Source of the DNA: a virus
DNA: 21,335 nt
Virus record (IMG/VR): IMGVR_UViG_3300027985_001688
Coordinates: 1-21,335 of that record
Strand: one strand, 5' to 3'
In this document: piece by piece, positions 12,416 through 20,090 of the stretch
Layout of the letters: every line of letters begins with the position of its first letter
How positions within the stretch are numbered: the first letter of the stretch is position 1
Made by a program: the position numbers and the translations under genes
Notes under the pieces: generated by a model
Told to the model about the DNA's origin: nothing
The model's database searches: none
Seen by the model: only the letters and a program-made list of their open reading frames with translations

Positions 12416-15400
12416 ATGGGCGATACGCGTGAAGTGCGGATCCGGCTGAAACTTGACAGTGACACGAAAGAGCTCGTCGTAACAGAACGTGACGTCAAGA
12501 AGCTCGGCAGCGCGATCAGCGGTACGGAGAGCCAGGCAAAAAAGCTCGATGCCTCGTTTATGAAAGCCGCCAAGTGGGGCCTCGGCATCCTCGGGGTCAC
12601 TTCGCTGATCGGAACGCTCCGCGACGTGCTGCGCGGCGCCGTCGCCGCATCCGATGAATGGAAGCTGATAGAGGGTCGTATCGACCTTGTCTCAGCGTCC
12701 ACGCAGGCACTGATCTCCAACCAGCATGCACTCTACGATATCTCCCAGGAGACATTCACCGCCTATGGTAACAGCGCGGATCTCTTCGTGCGCATCAGCA
12801 ACGCGACGAAGGAGATGGACATCGCACAGCGTTCCGTGCTTGATGTCACCGAGACGGTCAACAAGGCCCTGATTGTCTCAGCGGCGAGTGCGCAGGAGCA
12901 GAGCTCGACCATCACCCAGCTTGGGCAGGGACTTGCCTCCGGAGTACTGCGCGGAGAAGAGTTCAACTCCATTATGGAGAACGGCAACCGGATCGCCCGT
13001 GCACTGGCTGACGGTCTCGGCGTCACTCTGGGACAGCTGCGCTCCATGGCTGAGCAGGGAGAACTCACCTCCGAGCGTGTCGTTAATGCGCTGCTGAGCC
13101 AGAAATCAGCGATCGACAACGAGTTCGCCCGGATGCCGCTGCGCATCGAGCAGAGCTTCACCACGCTCGACAACAGCATCACCCGCTTTATCGGACAGGC
13201 GGACACGGCCGTCGGCGCGAGCAACAGGATCGCCGAGTCTATCCGCGGCATCTCCGAGACGATCGACGGCATCGATATGAACGATCCGGAGATATTGGAA
13301 GGCATCGACCGTACCATGGCTACGCTTAGCCGTACGATCGATATGTATAACGTCCTGTACGAAACGGTGGAGAACGGCGCCCAGATATCTATCAACGGTA
13401 TCGCACAACTCATGTACGGAACGCTCGGTACGATCGCCGAGATGATCCGGCGCGTCACCGAGGGGCTCAATGCCATAGGCCTCTCCTCCGACGAGACGCT
13501 GGCTGAGTCCCTGCAGCTGGAGATCGAACTGTACGAGGCGGCGGAGAAAGCACAAAAAAGCGAGCTGGAAAACCGTGCAGAGATCGTCGAGGCGCTTGAA
13601 AAAGCGAACGTCACCATCGAAGAGCGTATCGATCTTTACCGTAAAGAGCGCGAGGAGCGGAAAAAGAACGACGACGCTGCACGACAAAATACGGGTGGAG
13701 ACGGAAGTATAGGGAGTGGTTATACGCTACCAGGCGGAAAGCTGACGGAAGTGCTTCCGAACATAGGCGCAATGGTTAAGCAGCAGATGCAGGAAATGGA
13801 TGCATTGGAGCAAAAGCGCATTGCGAATGATGAAGCTGAAGGAGAACTGCAGCTGCAGTGGTTCCGCGACCAGGAAGCCCAGGCAAAACGGACATCTGAT
13901 CTTATGGATCAGATTTGGTTGGCATCGGCTGACGGGTTTGAGAAAAAAGTATATGACATCGCGCAGAAATGGGAGGGACTTCTGCAGGACATTGAAAACC
14001 CGGAGCTCCTCGCATGGGCATCAAATGCAATCAGCAACGAGATAGAGGCTGCCGCATCGGGAACGGGATGGCAGGATGTCTGGACGCAAAATGCTGCTCA
14101 GACCTTTACGAATGCCATCCAAGATGCGCTCGATGGATCGTTCGATTTCAGCAAGCTCGCAAACAGCATCGCCAACGCTGTCGCGCAGGTACTGTCACAA
14201 GCAGGTCCTCCTGGTATGGCCGCTGCAGTCGGCGTACAGCTTTACGAGCCGCTTCTCAAGGCGGCGACGAGCGGGCTCGGCGGGAAGGCGTACGAGGGCG
14301 GAATTATCGGGACACTTCTGTCACCGTTTACCGGCATCGGCGCGTTTACTGGATCGATACTCGGGTCTCTCTTCGGTAATACTAAAAAAGTGGAATCAGG
14401 CATTTCGGTCCGGGACGTGTTGAGCGAGGATTACGCCGATCTGCTTGGATACAACGTCTACAAGAAATCATCTATTTTCGGATCATCTAAAAAGACGAAA
14501 TATTATGACCTCGCTAAAAGTGAGATCGATTCTATCGTCGGCGTCATCGTCAATATGGATAATGCGCTGGAAAACGGTTTCGGTATCCTGGAAGGCATAA
14601 AGATCAATGCCGGAAATTATGCGGCGGACAAGCTCTTCAACGAGGAGATACCGAAGCAGATCATATCGGCAGTTCTTGGCAGCATGGCGGACGCCGTTAC
14701 GACAGATGAAATTTACGGCATGTGGAAGTCATACGCCGAAAGCATTGACTCAAACGTGTATGAGGCCATGATATCCGGTATGCAGTCTGTTGTCGGTACA
14801 CAGCGTAACTATCAGGAGTGGTACTACGGTTTCACCGGTCAGGACCAGTCGCTGCTTAAATACCGTGCGGACTATCTGCAGACGGACCTGCAGCAGCTCG
14901 AATCCGCACTCGGCGTATCAGGGATAACGACGGAAAACTATCTTGCAAGATATCAGGAAGCAGTAAGCTCCAGTCTTACACCGGAAATGATCGATAGGTG
15001 GGGTGCGCTCGGTGAAGCGCTCATTGCAGCTACGGAAGCGTCTAAAGCGTATGAAGATGCCCTCGGAAATACCGCGGATCGGACAAATCTGCTTAAGAAG
15101 CTCGATGACGCTTACCTGGGACAGTATAGTCCGCTCAGCCTGCTTGATAAGACTGCCTATGCCAATAATATCGCCTATTTATCTTACGATACAGGTGACC
15201 AGAGCGCTGTTGATGCTCAATTACAGGCACTACAGGCGGTGGCGGCATCGGCAACACGCGATGAGCAACTGGTCCCAGAGTTTGCAGCATATACAAAGCT
15301 TCTCTCAGAGCAGGCGGCGGATGCAACACGTCAGAACATTGTTGACGAAATCCGCAGTCTCAAAAGTGCTGTAGAGGATCTCAAGTATGCTACAGAGACA

Positions 15401-15448
15401 AACGGGAATCTGCTCAGCGCAATCGAGCAACAGGGAAGTGTGGCATGA
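12416..15448 (+). CDS. Tail tape measure protein
   Basis: This 1010-residue protein is the longest in the window. Its N-terminus carries the typical tape-measure domain: ISGTESQAKKLDASFMKAAK, then NQHALYDISQETFTAYGNSA and LGQGLASGVLRGEEFNSIME with NGNRIARALADGLGVT following. A charged coiled coil lies around residues 375-420. A Gly/Ala-rich hydrophobic part around 590-660 (SQAGPPGMAAAVGVQLYEPL, GIIGTLLSPFTGIGAFTGSI) could cross a membrane during DNA injection. At about 1.5 angstrom per residue the tail would be near 150 nm long. AGGAGGAG precedes ATG 12416. From about 13,680 on the coding becomes more AT-rich than the first half, which suggests recombination within the gene. Confidence 0.9.
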   Translation: MGDTREVRIRLKLDSDTKELVVTERDVKKLGSAISGTESQAKKLDASFMKAAKWGLGILGVTSLIGTLRDVLRGAVAASDEWKLIEGRIDLVSASTQALISNQHALYDISQETFTAYGNSADLFVRISNATKEMDIAQRSVLDVTETVNKALIVSAASAQEQSSTITQLGQGLASGVLRGEEFNSIMENGNRIARALADGLGVTLGQLRSMAEQGELTSERVVNALLSQKSAIDNEFARMPLRIEQSFTTLDNSITRFIGQADTAVGASNRIAESIRGISETIDGIDMNDPEILEGIDRTMATLSRTIDMYNVLYETVENGAQISINGIAQLMYGTLGTIAEMIRRVTEGLNAIGLSSDETLAESLQLEIELYEAAEKAQKSELENRAEIVEALEKANVTIEERIDLYRKEREERKKNDDAARQNTGGDGSIGSGYTLPGGKLTEVLPNIGAMVKQQMQEMDALEQKRIANDEAEGELQLQWFRDQEAQAKRTSDLMDQIWLASADGFEKKVYDIAQKWEGLLQDIENPELLAWASNAISNEIEAAASGTGWQDVWTQNAAQTFTNAIQDALDGSFDFSKLANSIANAVAQVLSQAGPPGMAAAVGVQLYEPLLKAATSGLGGKAYEGGIIGTLLSPFTGIGAFTGSILGSLFGNTKKVESGISVRDVLSEDYADLLGYNVYKKSSIFGSSKKTKYYDLAKSEIDSIVGVIVNMDNALENGFGILEGIKINAGNYAADKLFNEEIPKQIISAVLGSMADAVTTDEIYGMWKSYAESIDSNVYEAMISGMQSVVGTQRNYQEWYYGFTGQDQSLLKYRADYLQTDLQQLESALGVSGITTENYLARYQEAVSSSLTPEMIDRWGALGEALIAATEASKAYEDALGNTADRTNLLKKLDDAYLGQYSPLSLLDKTAYANNIAYLSYDTGDQSAVDAQLQALQAVAASATRDEQLVPEFAAYTKLLSEQAADATRQNIVDEIRSLKSAVEDLKYATETNGNLLSAIEQQGSVA

Positions 15449-16881
15449 CCTATAACGTCCCTGTCAAAACAAATCTGATCAGTACCGACATAGTCGATCC
15501 GACAGCGATCTGGGACAACACGGTAAAACAGGACTATCCGGCCGATACCGAAGTGAAATACAATACCGGGATCTACCTCAATGCTACAAAAGGTACGATA
15601 TCCGTTTTGGCCTATAACTCGATGAACACCTACCAGGACGGAGATTTCATTCTCAAGGACGGTTTGGTAAAGGTAAAGACACCATTTTCCGGCGCGGTAC
15701 CTAAGGCACCTAAGGACTATATGGATGGCACGGATGCCACCATGGATAATACGGCATGGACCAAGCGCTACACGAAGATCGCCGATTTTACATCATGGTC
15801 AAGTAACGGTATGACGATCCAGTACAACGATGGGACACATAATAATTACCATCAAATCTATCCGCATGCATCATCACCGACGGGATGGTATTACGTCACG
15901 ACATTCACTGAAGGGGTGACAGTCCATAAGCTCACAGCAAATGCCGAGGTCCTTGAGTCGCTATCGTCAGGAACGGTTGAGCAGATTCCTATCGACTCCG
16001 CGGCATATGACTTCCCTGGGTACTGGGCGGGGCAGACGGTGATCATCGACGCGACCGGGGTGTATGTCAGAACTGACGTGACAGCAGATATTGAAGCGGT
16101 AACCGGTGAATCGTTCACGTTTGAGACTGCTGTTTCTCCGGAGGACATAGGGTTCAGCTATTACCATATTGACGACGAGAATTCGCCGTTTGATGATAAA
16201 CAGTACACATCTGTCATCAGGTCATCATCGCAGCAATGGGTCGTGTCGGCAGATGCATATTTCGACTGTATAGCGCTGGGGCGTCTGCGTGCAGATTCCG
16301 TAGATGTTGTCTTTAAAGATGCCGATGGAGTTGTCGTCTCCACCGTGCAGGGGAAAGATGTAAACGACACAATCGATGCGTACATCGAGCCAGAGCCTAC
16401 GACAGAGTTTGTTTATGCGGGGAGCGTGATCGGACCTGGTGGTAGAGCGGAGATCTCGATAAACAGTGCCGGGTTAGATACGGAGGCGGGGATTATTTTC
16501 GCTGCGAAATCCATCAAAGTAGGTGCAACAAATCTCGAATTTGCGCATGATGTAAAAAACTTTGACCGCGATCAAGTAAGCCCGATCAGCGGATATATTG
16601 ACCACATAAAGGGGCACCGTGTTCTAGTACATAGAGGGTCTTACGATATTCAAATGACAGATTATGACAAATGGGTGCTTCTCAACAAGAAGATGACGCA
16701 GGAGCTTATCGGGATCGATGGATCTGATATGACGGCGAACGAAGCTGCGGACGGAGTAAGCCGATTTAAATCGACGCGGATCATCGGTCGTATTGAACAG
16801 ATGAAAATGGGGACTACTATTAAAAACGGAGAAATGGAAAATGTTACCCCGATCTCATACATGTATAAGGAGATTGTCTGA
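15445..16881 (+). CDS. Tail tip / structural protein, unknown family
   Basis: This 478-residue protein follows the tape measure and overlaps it by 4 bp (ATGA), so it should belong to the tail tip. It is beta-rich with many Tyr, Thr, Asp and Gly. The N-terminal 100 residues read like a small domain with NTVKQDYPADTEVKYNTGIY and DFILKDGLVKVKTPFSG. The C-terminal 170 residues contain GGRAEISINSAGLDTEAGII and end with RIIGRIEQMKMGTTIKNGEM. Similar 'distal tail / central fibre' proteins follow the tape measure in other siphoviruses. I do not recognise a named domain. Its frame is uninterrupted. Confidence 0.6.
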   Translation: MTYNVPVKTNLISTDIVDPTAIWDNTVKQDYPADTEVKYNTGIYLNATKGTISVLAYNSMNTYQDGDFILKDGLVKVKTPFSGAVPKAPKDYMDGTDATMDNTAWTKRYTKIADFTSWSSNGMTIQYNDGTHNNYHQIYPHASSPTGWYYVTTFTEGVTVHKLTANAEVLESLSSGTVEQIPIDSAAYDFPGYWAGQTVIIDATGVYVRTDVTADIEAVTGESFTFETAVSPEDIGFSYYHIDDENSPFDDKQYTSVIRSSSQQWVVSADAYFDCIALGRLRADSVDVVFKDADGVVVSTVQGKDVNDTIDAYIEPEPTTEFVYAGSVIGPGGRAEISINSAGLDTEAGIIFAAKSIKVGATNLEFAHDVKNFDRDQVSPISGYIDHIKGHRVLVHRGSYDIQMTDYDKWVLLNKKMTQELIGIDGSDMTANEAADGVSRFKSTRIIGRIEQMKMGTTIKNGEMENVTPISYMYKEIV

Positions 16882-17297
16882 TGAATTGCATTTGTGACCC
16901 TTCGTCACTCCCGAGAGTATTCCCGGACAACCTTGTCTATATCATGGACAAGGGCCGTTCAAACACGGTGCCTAAGAAAAAGAAGTATCTCGGAGGGAGG
17001 ACAGAACTGACGACATACCCGGTAGCAAACATAGAGGTTTTCGTATCGAATGAAGTCGATAAAGCGATTTTTCTTGAGTGGTGGGTGACAGAACTTAACT
17101 ATGGGACAGAGTCATTTTCAATCAAGTTTCCATTCTTCGGAATATGGAAGGATTGGATAGTCACGGCTATAGGTGATGAAATGAAAGAGGAGCCATCACT
17201 TGAAAGCGGTACGGTAAAGCTTTCCCTTAAACTGGTCGATGACCTTCAGGAGGCAATTAATACCAATATATGTCAGGAGTGCACAGCATGGGTATAA
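16881..17297 (+). CDS. Small tail protein, unknown family
   Basis: This 138-residue protein overlaps the previous stop by one base (TGATG). It begins MNCICDPSSLPRVFP with two cysteines and has a third pair near the end (NICQECTAWV), a cysteine-at-both-ends layout that could bind metal or make disulfides. The centre, FLEWWVTELNYGTESFSIKF followed by IWKDWIVTAIGDE, resembles the small baseplate/tail-tip proteins that fold as a beta barrel. Its neighbours are tail-tip and fibre genes. Function not established. Confidence 0.55.
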   Translation: MNCICDPSSLPRVFPDNLVYIMDKGRSNTVPKKKKYLGGRTELTTYPVANIEVFVSNEVDKAIFLEWWVTELNYGTESFSIKFPFFGIWKDWIVTAIGDEMKEEPSLESGTVKLSLKLVDDLQEAINTNICQECTAWV

Positions 17298-17599
17298 AAA
17301 CGTGTGTGAAAGTGGCGTGCACGGCACGAGATGAATCTTCGCAGTTTAAAGTTGCTGCAGAGATGGCGAAAGATGCTTCTGAGGCGGCACTTGTTTCTGT
17401 CATTGCATCAGAAGAAAAGACAAGAGAGTATATGAATTCAGCCAGCTTATTTTCCCAGTCAGCAGAAAGTGCTGCAGAGCGGGCAGAGGCAGCGGTACCA
17501 ATCGGTGAAGGGTATTCACAATCATATATAGATTCGATGTTAGATGCGATTATTACGCCAATAGTAGCTCTTACGATTATTAATTCAACGAAAGGATGA
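17288..17599 (+). CDS. Alanine-rich helical tail protein with terminal NSTKG motif
   Basis: This 103-residue protein starts at ATG 17288, preceded by CAGGAG at 17274-17279; an in-frame ATG at 17270 lacks a site. Much of it is a helical Ala/Ser/Glu repeat (VAAEMAKDASEAALVSVIAS, LFSQSAESAAERAEAAV), like the coiled shafts of tail fibres. The C-terminus (DAIITPIVALTIINSTKG) resembles that of the 51-residue protein at 17867. The last codons AAA GGA TGA double as ribosome binding site for the next gene. Base composition is more AT-rich than in the head genes. I take it for a fibre shaft or linker component. Confidence 0.5.
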   Translation: MGIKTCVKVACTARDESSQFKVAAEMAKDASEAALVSVIASEEKTREYMNSASLFSQSAESAAERAEAAVPIGEGYSQSYIDSMLDAIITPIVALTIINSTKG

Positions 17600-17601
17600 G
17601 C

Positions 17602-17865
17602 ATGAAAAAAGTTGTGACTGTAAATGCTGAATATGTATTGGCCCTTAACGGGGCAGGTATCATACAGCCGAAACATGAGGAGCCCTATAGAGTGTACGTT
17701 GGGTTGACAAAACCAGCAAGTGATACACCGGTATATTTTGATGCGGTGAATGACTATGAAAAAGACTCTGGTCTTTTTACGTATTCGGGGTATCAAAACG
17801 TATATATCCGTTGTCCGCCCATCCCTGGTAATACTGAGATGGTGTTCATCACAGACGAGGTTTGA
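17602..17865 (+). CDS. Small beta-rich tail-associated protein, unknown function
   Basis: I do not recognise this 87-residue protein. ATG 17602 is preferred because AAAGGA (17591-17596) is correctly spaced; ATG 17596 overlaps the site itself. The sequence appears to form a small beta domain with many tyrosines and prolines (PYRVYVGLTKPASDTPVYFD, LFTYSGYQNVYIRCPPIPGN). There is no signal peptide. It lies between two small proteins that share a C-terminal motif, inside the fibre gene cluster, and is probably a fibre or tail-tip decoration component. Confidence 0.45.
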   Translation: MKKVVTVNAEYVLALNGAGIIQPKHEEPYRVYVGLTKPASDTPVYFDAVNDYEKDSGLFTYSGYQNVYIRCPPIPGNTEMVFITDEV

Positions 17866-17866
17866 C

Positions 17867-18022
17867 ATGCAAATAACTTACCCGATACCAAAGGACTTCT
17901 CCGCCGCAGCAATGCGTGCGGCGCTCCGCAGGATGGTAGATATCGGTACAACAGAAGAAGCATTCAATGAAGTGCTTACCGCGATCGTAGCGATCGCGAT
18001 TCAAAATTCAATCAAAGGATAA
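17867..18022 (+). CDS. 51-residue tail-cluster protein with NSIKG C-terminus
   Basis: ATG 17867 lies one base after the previous stop with GAGG seven bases upstream. The protein begins MQITYPIPKDFSAAAMRAAL, then RRMVDIGTTEEAFNEVLTAI and ends VAIAIQNSIKG. The end resembles that of the protein at 17288-17599 (nine of sixteen residues identical over the last 16). Its DNA contains CGCGATCG-TAG-CGATCGCG (17980-17998), an 8-bp inverted repeat. An open frame extends upstream to 17750, but that part overlaps the previous gene in another frame and lacks a site. Role unknown; perhaps an adaptor or fibre-trimer peptide. Confidence 0.45.
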   Translation: MQITYPIPKDFSAAAMRAALRRMVDIGTTEEAFNEVLTAIVAIAIQNSIKG

Positions 18023-18026
18023 AACA

Positions 18027-18932
18027 ATGGCAGTTCCATTTGATATTGCTTCATTCAATCTGATCTCTATGGCAGATAACATTGTTGCACTCGGTAGTAG
18101 CAATCCTGCTACTTTATCAATCCCTCAAAAGGATGAAAACGGAAATCTCATCACTGTTAATATGTATAACAGAGGATGGTGGATGCAGAAGATTTGGGAT
18201 GATGTCGGCGCTGCCGTCGGACAGCTTATGAAAACGTTCTATCTCGATACCGATCCTGCAGTCGGAAACGATCTGAATCCGGGAACGGCTGCTGAGCCGT
18301 TTCTTTCGGTCAAAAAGGCATTGCAGGCTGCTGCTCCCGGAGCATATGTAACCATCTATCTGAAAAAAGACCAGGTATACCAGATGCCGACCGATGTGAA
18401 AAACTTTATTTGTAATTATGAGCGGATTCAATTCGCATCATATGGCGACGGACTCACCCCCGCAAAATTGAAATGGTCCTGGATAGAGGACGGTGGTGAG
18501 GCATACCTTGCTGGCGGGATCGACTTCAAAGGCTCTCTCGTTCTTACGACTGTAGGCGTTCAATGGTATACCGATGATAAAACATCACTGCTCCCGTCGA
18601 GCTATTACTGCCCGCTCCGTCGGGACTTTATCCACGCGGATGTCATTTTCTTTGGAGATACCAGCGAATCGCATTACATTGGAGACGGCGTCGATATGAC
18701 CCAATTCGTATCGCATGGTGCAGGTGGGCTTGGATGTTATATGACTTCATTCGTTACCAGCGGCGGAGTGGATCACGGGCATCTCGTCAATATTGTTGCA
18801 GGGGCATGCAAAGTATCCATGTCCGCGTTATCAACAGTCGATGGGCAGCAATTGTCAGCAGATTACATCAAAGGTCTTGTGCTCGACCCGAATGGTGTCC
18901 CGCGCAATCTCATCACGAATATCGTACTTTAA
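18027..18932 (+). CDS. Probable tail fibre/receptor-binding protein
   Basis: This 301-residue protein is the best candidate for host recognition. An N-terminal segment (1-65) with WWMQKIWDDVGAAVGQLM may attach to the tail. After it comes FYLDTDPAVGNDLNPGTAAE-P-F-L-S-V-K-K-A-L, the phrase 'Y.D...GnD.n.Gt...PF.tv..Al' that often begins the beta-helix of phage tailspikes. YVTIYLKKDQVYQM follows. The rest is beta- and glycine-rich (HGAGGLGCYMTSFVTSGGVD, HGHLVNIVAGACKVSMSALS), as in a C-terminal receptor-binding part. ATG 18027 lies after AAAGGAT. It could also be a shorter accessory fibre, since no enzyme motif is visible. Confidence 0.55.
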   Translation: MAVPFDIASFNLISMADNIVALGSSNPATLSIPQKDENGNLITVNMYNRGWWMQKIWDDVGAAVGQLMKTFYLDTDPAVGNDLNPGTAAEPFLSVKKALQAAAPGAYVTIYLKKDQVYQMPTDVKNFICNYERIQFASYGDGLTPAKLKWSWIEDGGEAYLAGGIDFKGSLVLTTVGVQWYTDDKTSLLPSSYYCPLRRDFIHADVIFFGDTSESHYIGDGVDMTQFVSHGAGGLGCYMTSFVTSGGVDHGHLVNIVAGACKVSMSALSTVDGQQLSADYIKGLVLDPNGVPRNLITNIVL

Positions 18933-18942
18933 AGGATAAGTC

Positions 18943-19386
18943 ATGATTAATTACCTCAAAATCGGCGGAAGCATCTATCCGAAAGTCAATTCTATCGATA
19001 CGGATGATCGGTTTGCACCTATCACGGATCTGGTCGAACTCAAGGCGGCGGCCATCGACACGATGAACTGGCTCACGACGATGCGCGTCCAGGCGCTCAG
19101 CGGCGGCGATGCGGGGAAAGTGGCAGCGGCTGAAACGAAAGCGATTGTACTGCTCGCAAAGGTGCTCGCGGCGCAGAACCCGGACGTGTCGTCACTCACA
19201 CCGCTCGAAACATCGGCCTGGAATAAACTGCTTGCCAGTGCAGACGCGGCGTACTGCGACAGCGAGCTGCTCAACACCTCGCTCGATGCTCTGCAGGCGA
19301 CGCTGACAACGTTCGAAGATCGCTCGACCCGCATTGCGGCGGCGGCGACGATCGAGGACGTCGTCGCGATCATCGAGGAGGTATGA
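18943..19386 (+). CDS. Helical fibre-associated protein, possible chaperone
   Basis: This 147-residue protein follows the fibre gene and starts at ATG 18943 after AAAGGATAAG, the same kind of junction seen before 17602 and 18027. An N-terminal short strand (NYLKIGGSIYPKVNSIDTDD) precedes helices rich in Ala, Leu and Thr (VELKAAAIDTMNWLTTMRVQ, ETKAIVLLAKVLAAQNPDVS, ending IAAAATIEDVVAIIEEV). Fibre assembly chaperones are small, helical and placed just behind fibre genes, so that role is possible, but no family signature is visible. GC content is higher than in the preceding fibre genes. Confidence 0.5.
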   Translation: MINYLKIGGSIYPKVNSIDTDDRFAPITDLVELKAAAIDTMNWLTTMRVQALSGGDAGKVAAAETKAIVLLAKVLAAQNPDVSSLTPLETSAWNKLLASADAAYCDSELLNTSLDALQATLTTFEDRSTRIAAAATIEDVVAIIEEV

Positions 19387-19390
19387 CGTG

Positions 19391-19468
19391 ATGCATCTCC
19401 TCGATATCACAGCGATGTCGCTCGGCGGGATCCCGGCAGCCTCTGCAGCCTTTTCGCTGTTTGCATAG
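19391..19468 (+). CDS. 25-residue hydrophobic micropeptide
   Basis: A short frame starts at ATG 19391 (or GTG 19388) right behind the previous stop, with an ideal AGGAGGT at 19376-19382 eight bases upstream, and ends with TAG at 19466-19468. The peptide begins MHLLDITAMSLGGIP and ends AFSLFA, a hydrophobic sequence of about one membrane-spanning length. It precedes the holin gene by nine bases. The strong ribosome site argues for real translation; it may be a small lysis-related membrane peptide, or only a coupler that brings ribosomes to the holin start. Confidence 0.4.
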   Translation: MHLLDITAMSLGGIPAASAAFSLFA

Positions 19469-19477
19469 GATAGGGTC

Positions 19478-19897
19478 ATGTGGTGGGACAAAGCACTGTC
19501 AGTATTGACATCGATCGTCAAAGATCCAATCGTCGAATGGCAAAAGCGTAAAACGCTTGTCGTAGAGAATGAGAATAAACAGGCTGACCGTGATCATGAG
19601 GCCCGCATGAAGAAGATCGACGTTGCATTTGAGCTGGCAAAGCAAGGGCAGCAGATCGAGGCGGATTGGGACACGAATGCTCAGGAGCAAATGAAACACT
19701 CTTGGAAGGATGAGTGGTATGTGCTGCTTTTCTCCATCCCTCTCGTTCTTGTATTCATCCCGGATATGCAGCCGTACATTATCAAGGGCTTCGAGGCACT
19801 GAACAAGACGCCTGAGTGGTATAGATGGATGGTTATGGGCATTGTTGCATCGACGTTCGGTCTGCGCTGGATGTTCGGGAGGCTGAAGCTGAAATAG
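19478..19897 (+). CDS. Holin of the 3-TM (GTA-like) type
   Basis: This 139-residue protein resembles 3TM holins of gene-transfer agents and phages. The N-terminal amphipathic part (MWWDKALSVLTSIVKDPIVE) leads into a charged helix (NENKQADRDHEARMKKIDVA, ELAKQGQQIEADWD). Then come hydrophobic segments EWYVLLFSIPLVLVFIP and EWYRWMVMGIVASTFGLRWM, and a basic tail GRLKLK. Holins form membrane pores that release endolysin at the end of the lytic cycle. ATG 19478 follows GGATAGGG. No endolysin gene is visible in this window, so that partner must lie elsewhere. It is the last clear phage gene. Confidence 0.65.
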   Translation: MWWDKALSVLTSIVKDPIVEWQKRKTLVVENENKQADRDHEARMKKIDVAFELAKQGQQIEADWDTNAQEQMKHSWKDEWYVLLFSIPLVLVFIPDMQPYIIKGFEALNKTPEWYRWMVMGIVASTFGLRWMFGRLKLK

Positions 19898-20090
19898 GGA
19901 TGCGTATATGGTAGATAGTGATCTGGAACTACTTAGTTTTGAATTTAAAATGTAGTAAGTGTGTCGTTAATACGGCTATTTTCTGGTAAAACTTGCATTT
20001 CATTTTCAAAAAAGTATCGTTTTAAAATCGGTTTTACACGAGTATTACTGCAAGTTTGATTTTACGACAAGCGGTAGCGAAGGCGGGGAC
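19898..20090. other. AT-rich segment holding probable prophage right boundary
   Basis: No gene is supported here. AAACTTGCA (19989-19997) and TGCAAGTTT (20049-20057) form a perfect 9-bp inverted repeat 51 bp apart, and TTTTAAAA (20020-20027) is palindromic. The composition is AT-rich up to about 20,060 and then jumps to GC-rich coding. The frame of the following small gene stays open upstream to 19971 and gains CKFDF at about 20,049-20,063, as if a host gene had been cut there. I place the right prophage junction at about 20,030-20,060. Confidence 0.4.
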
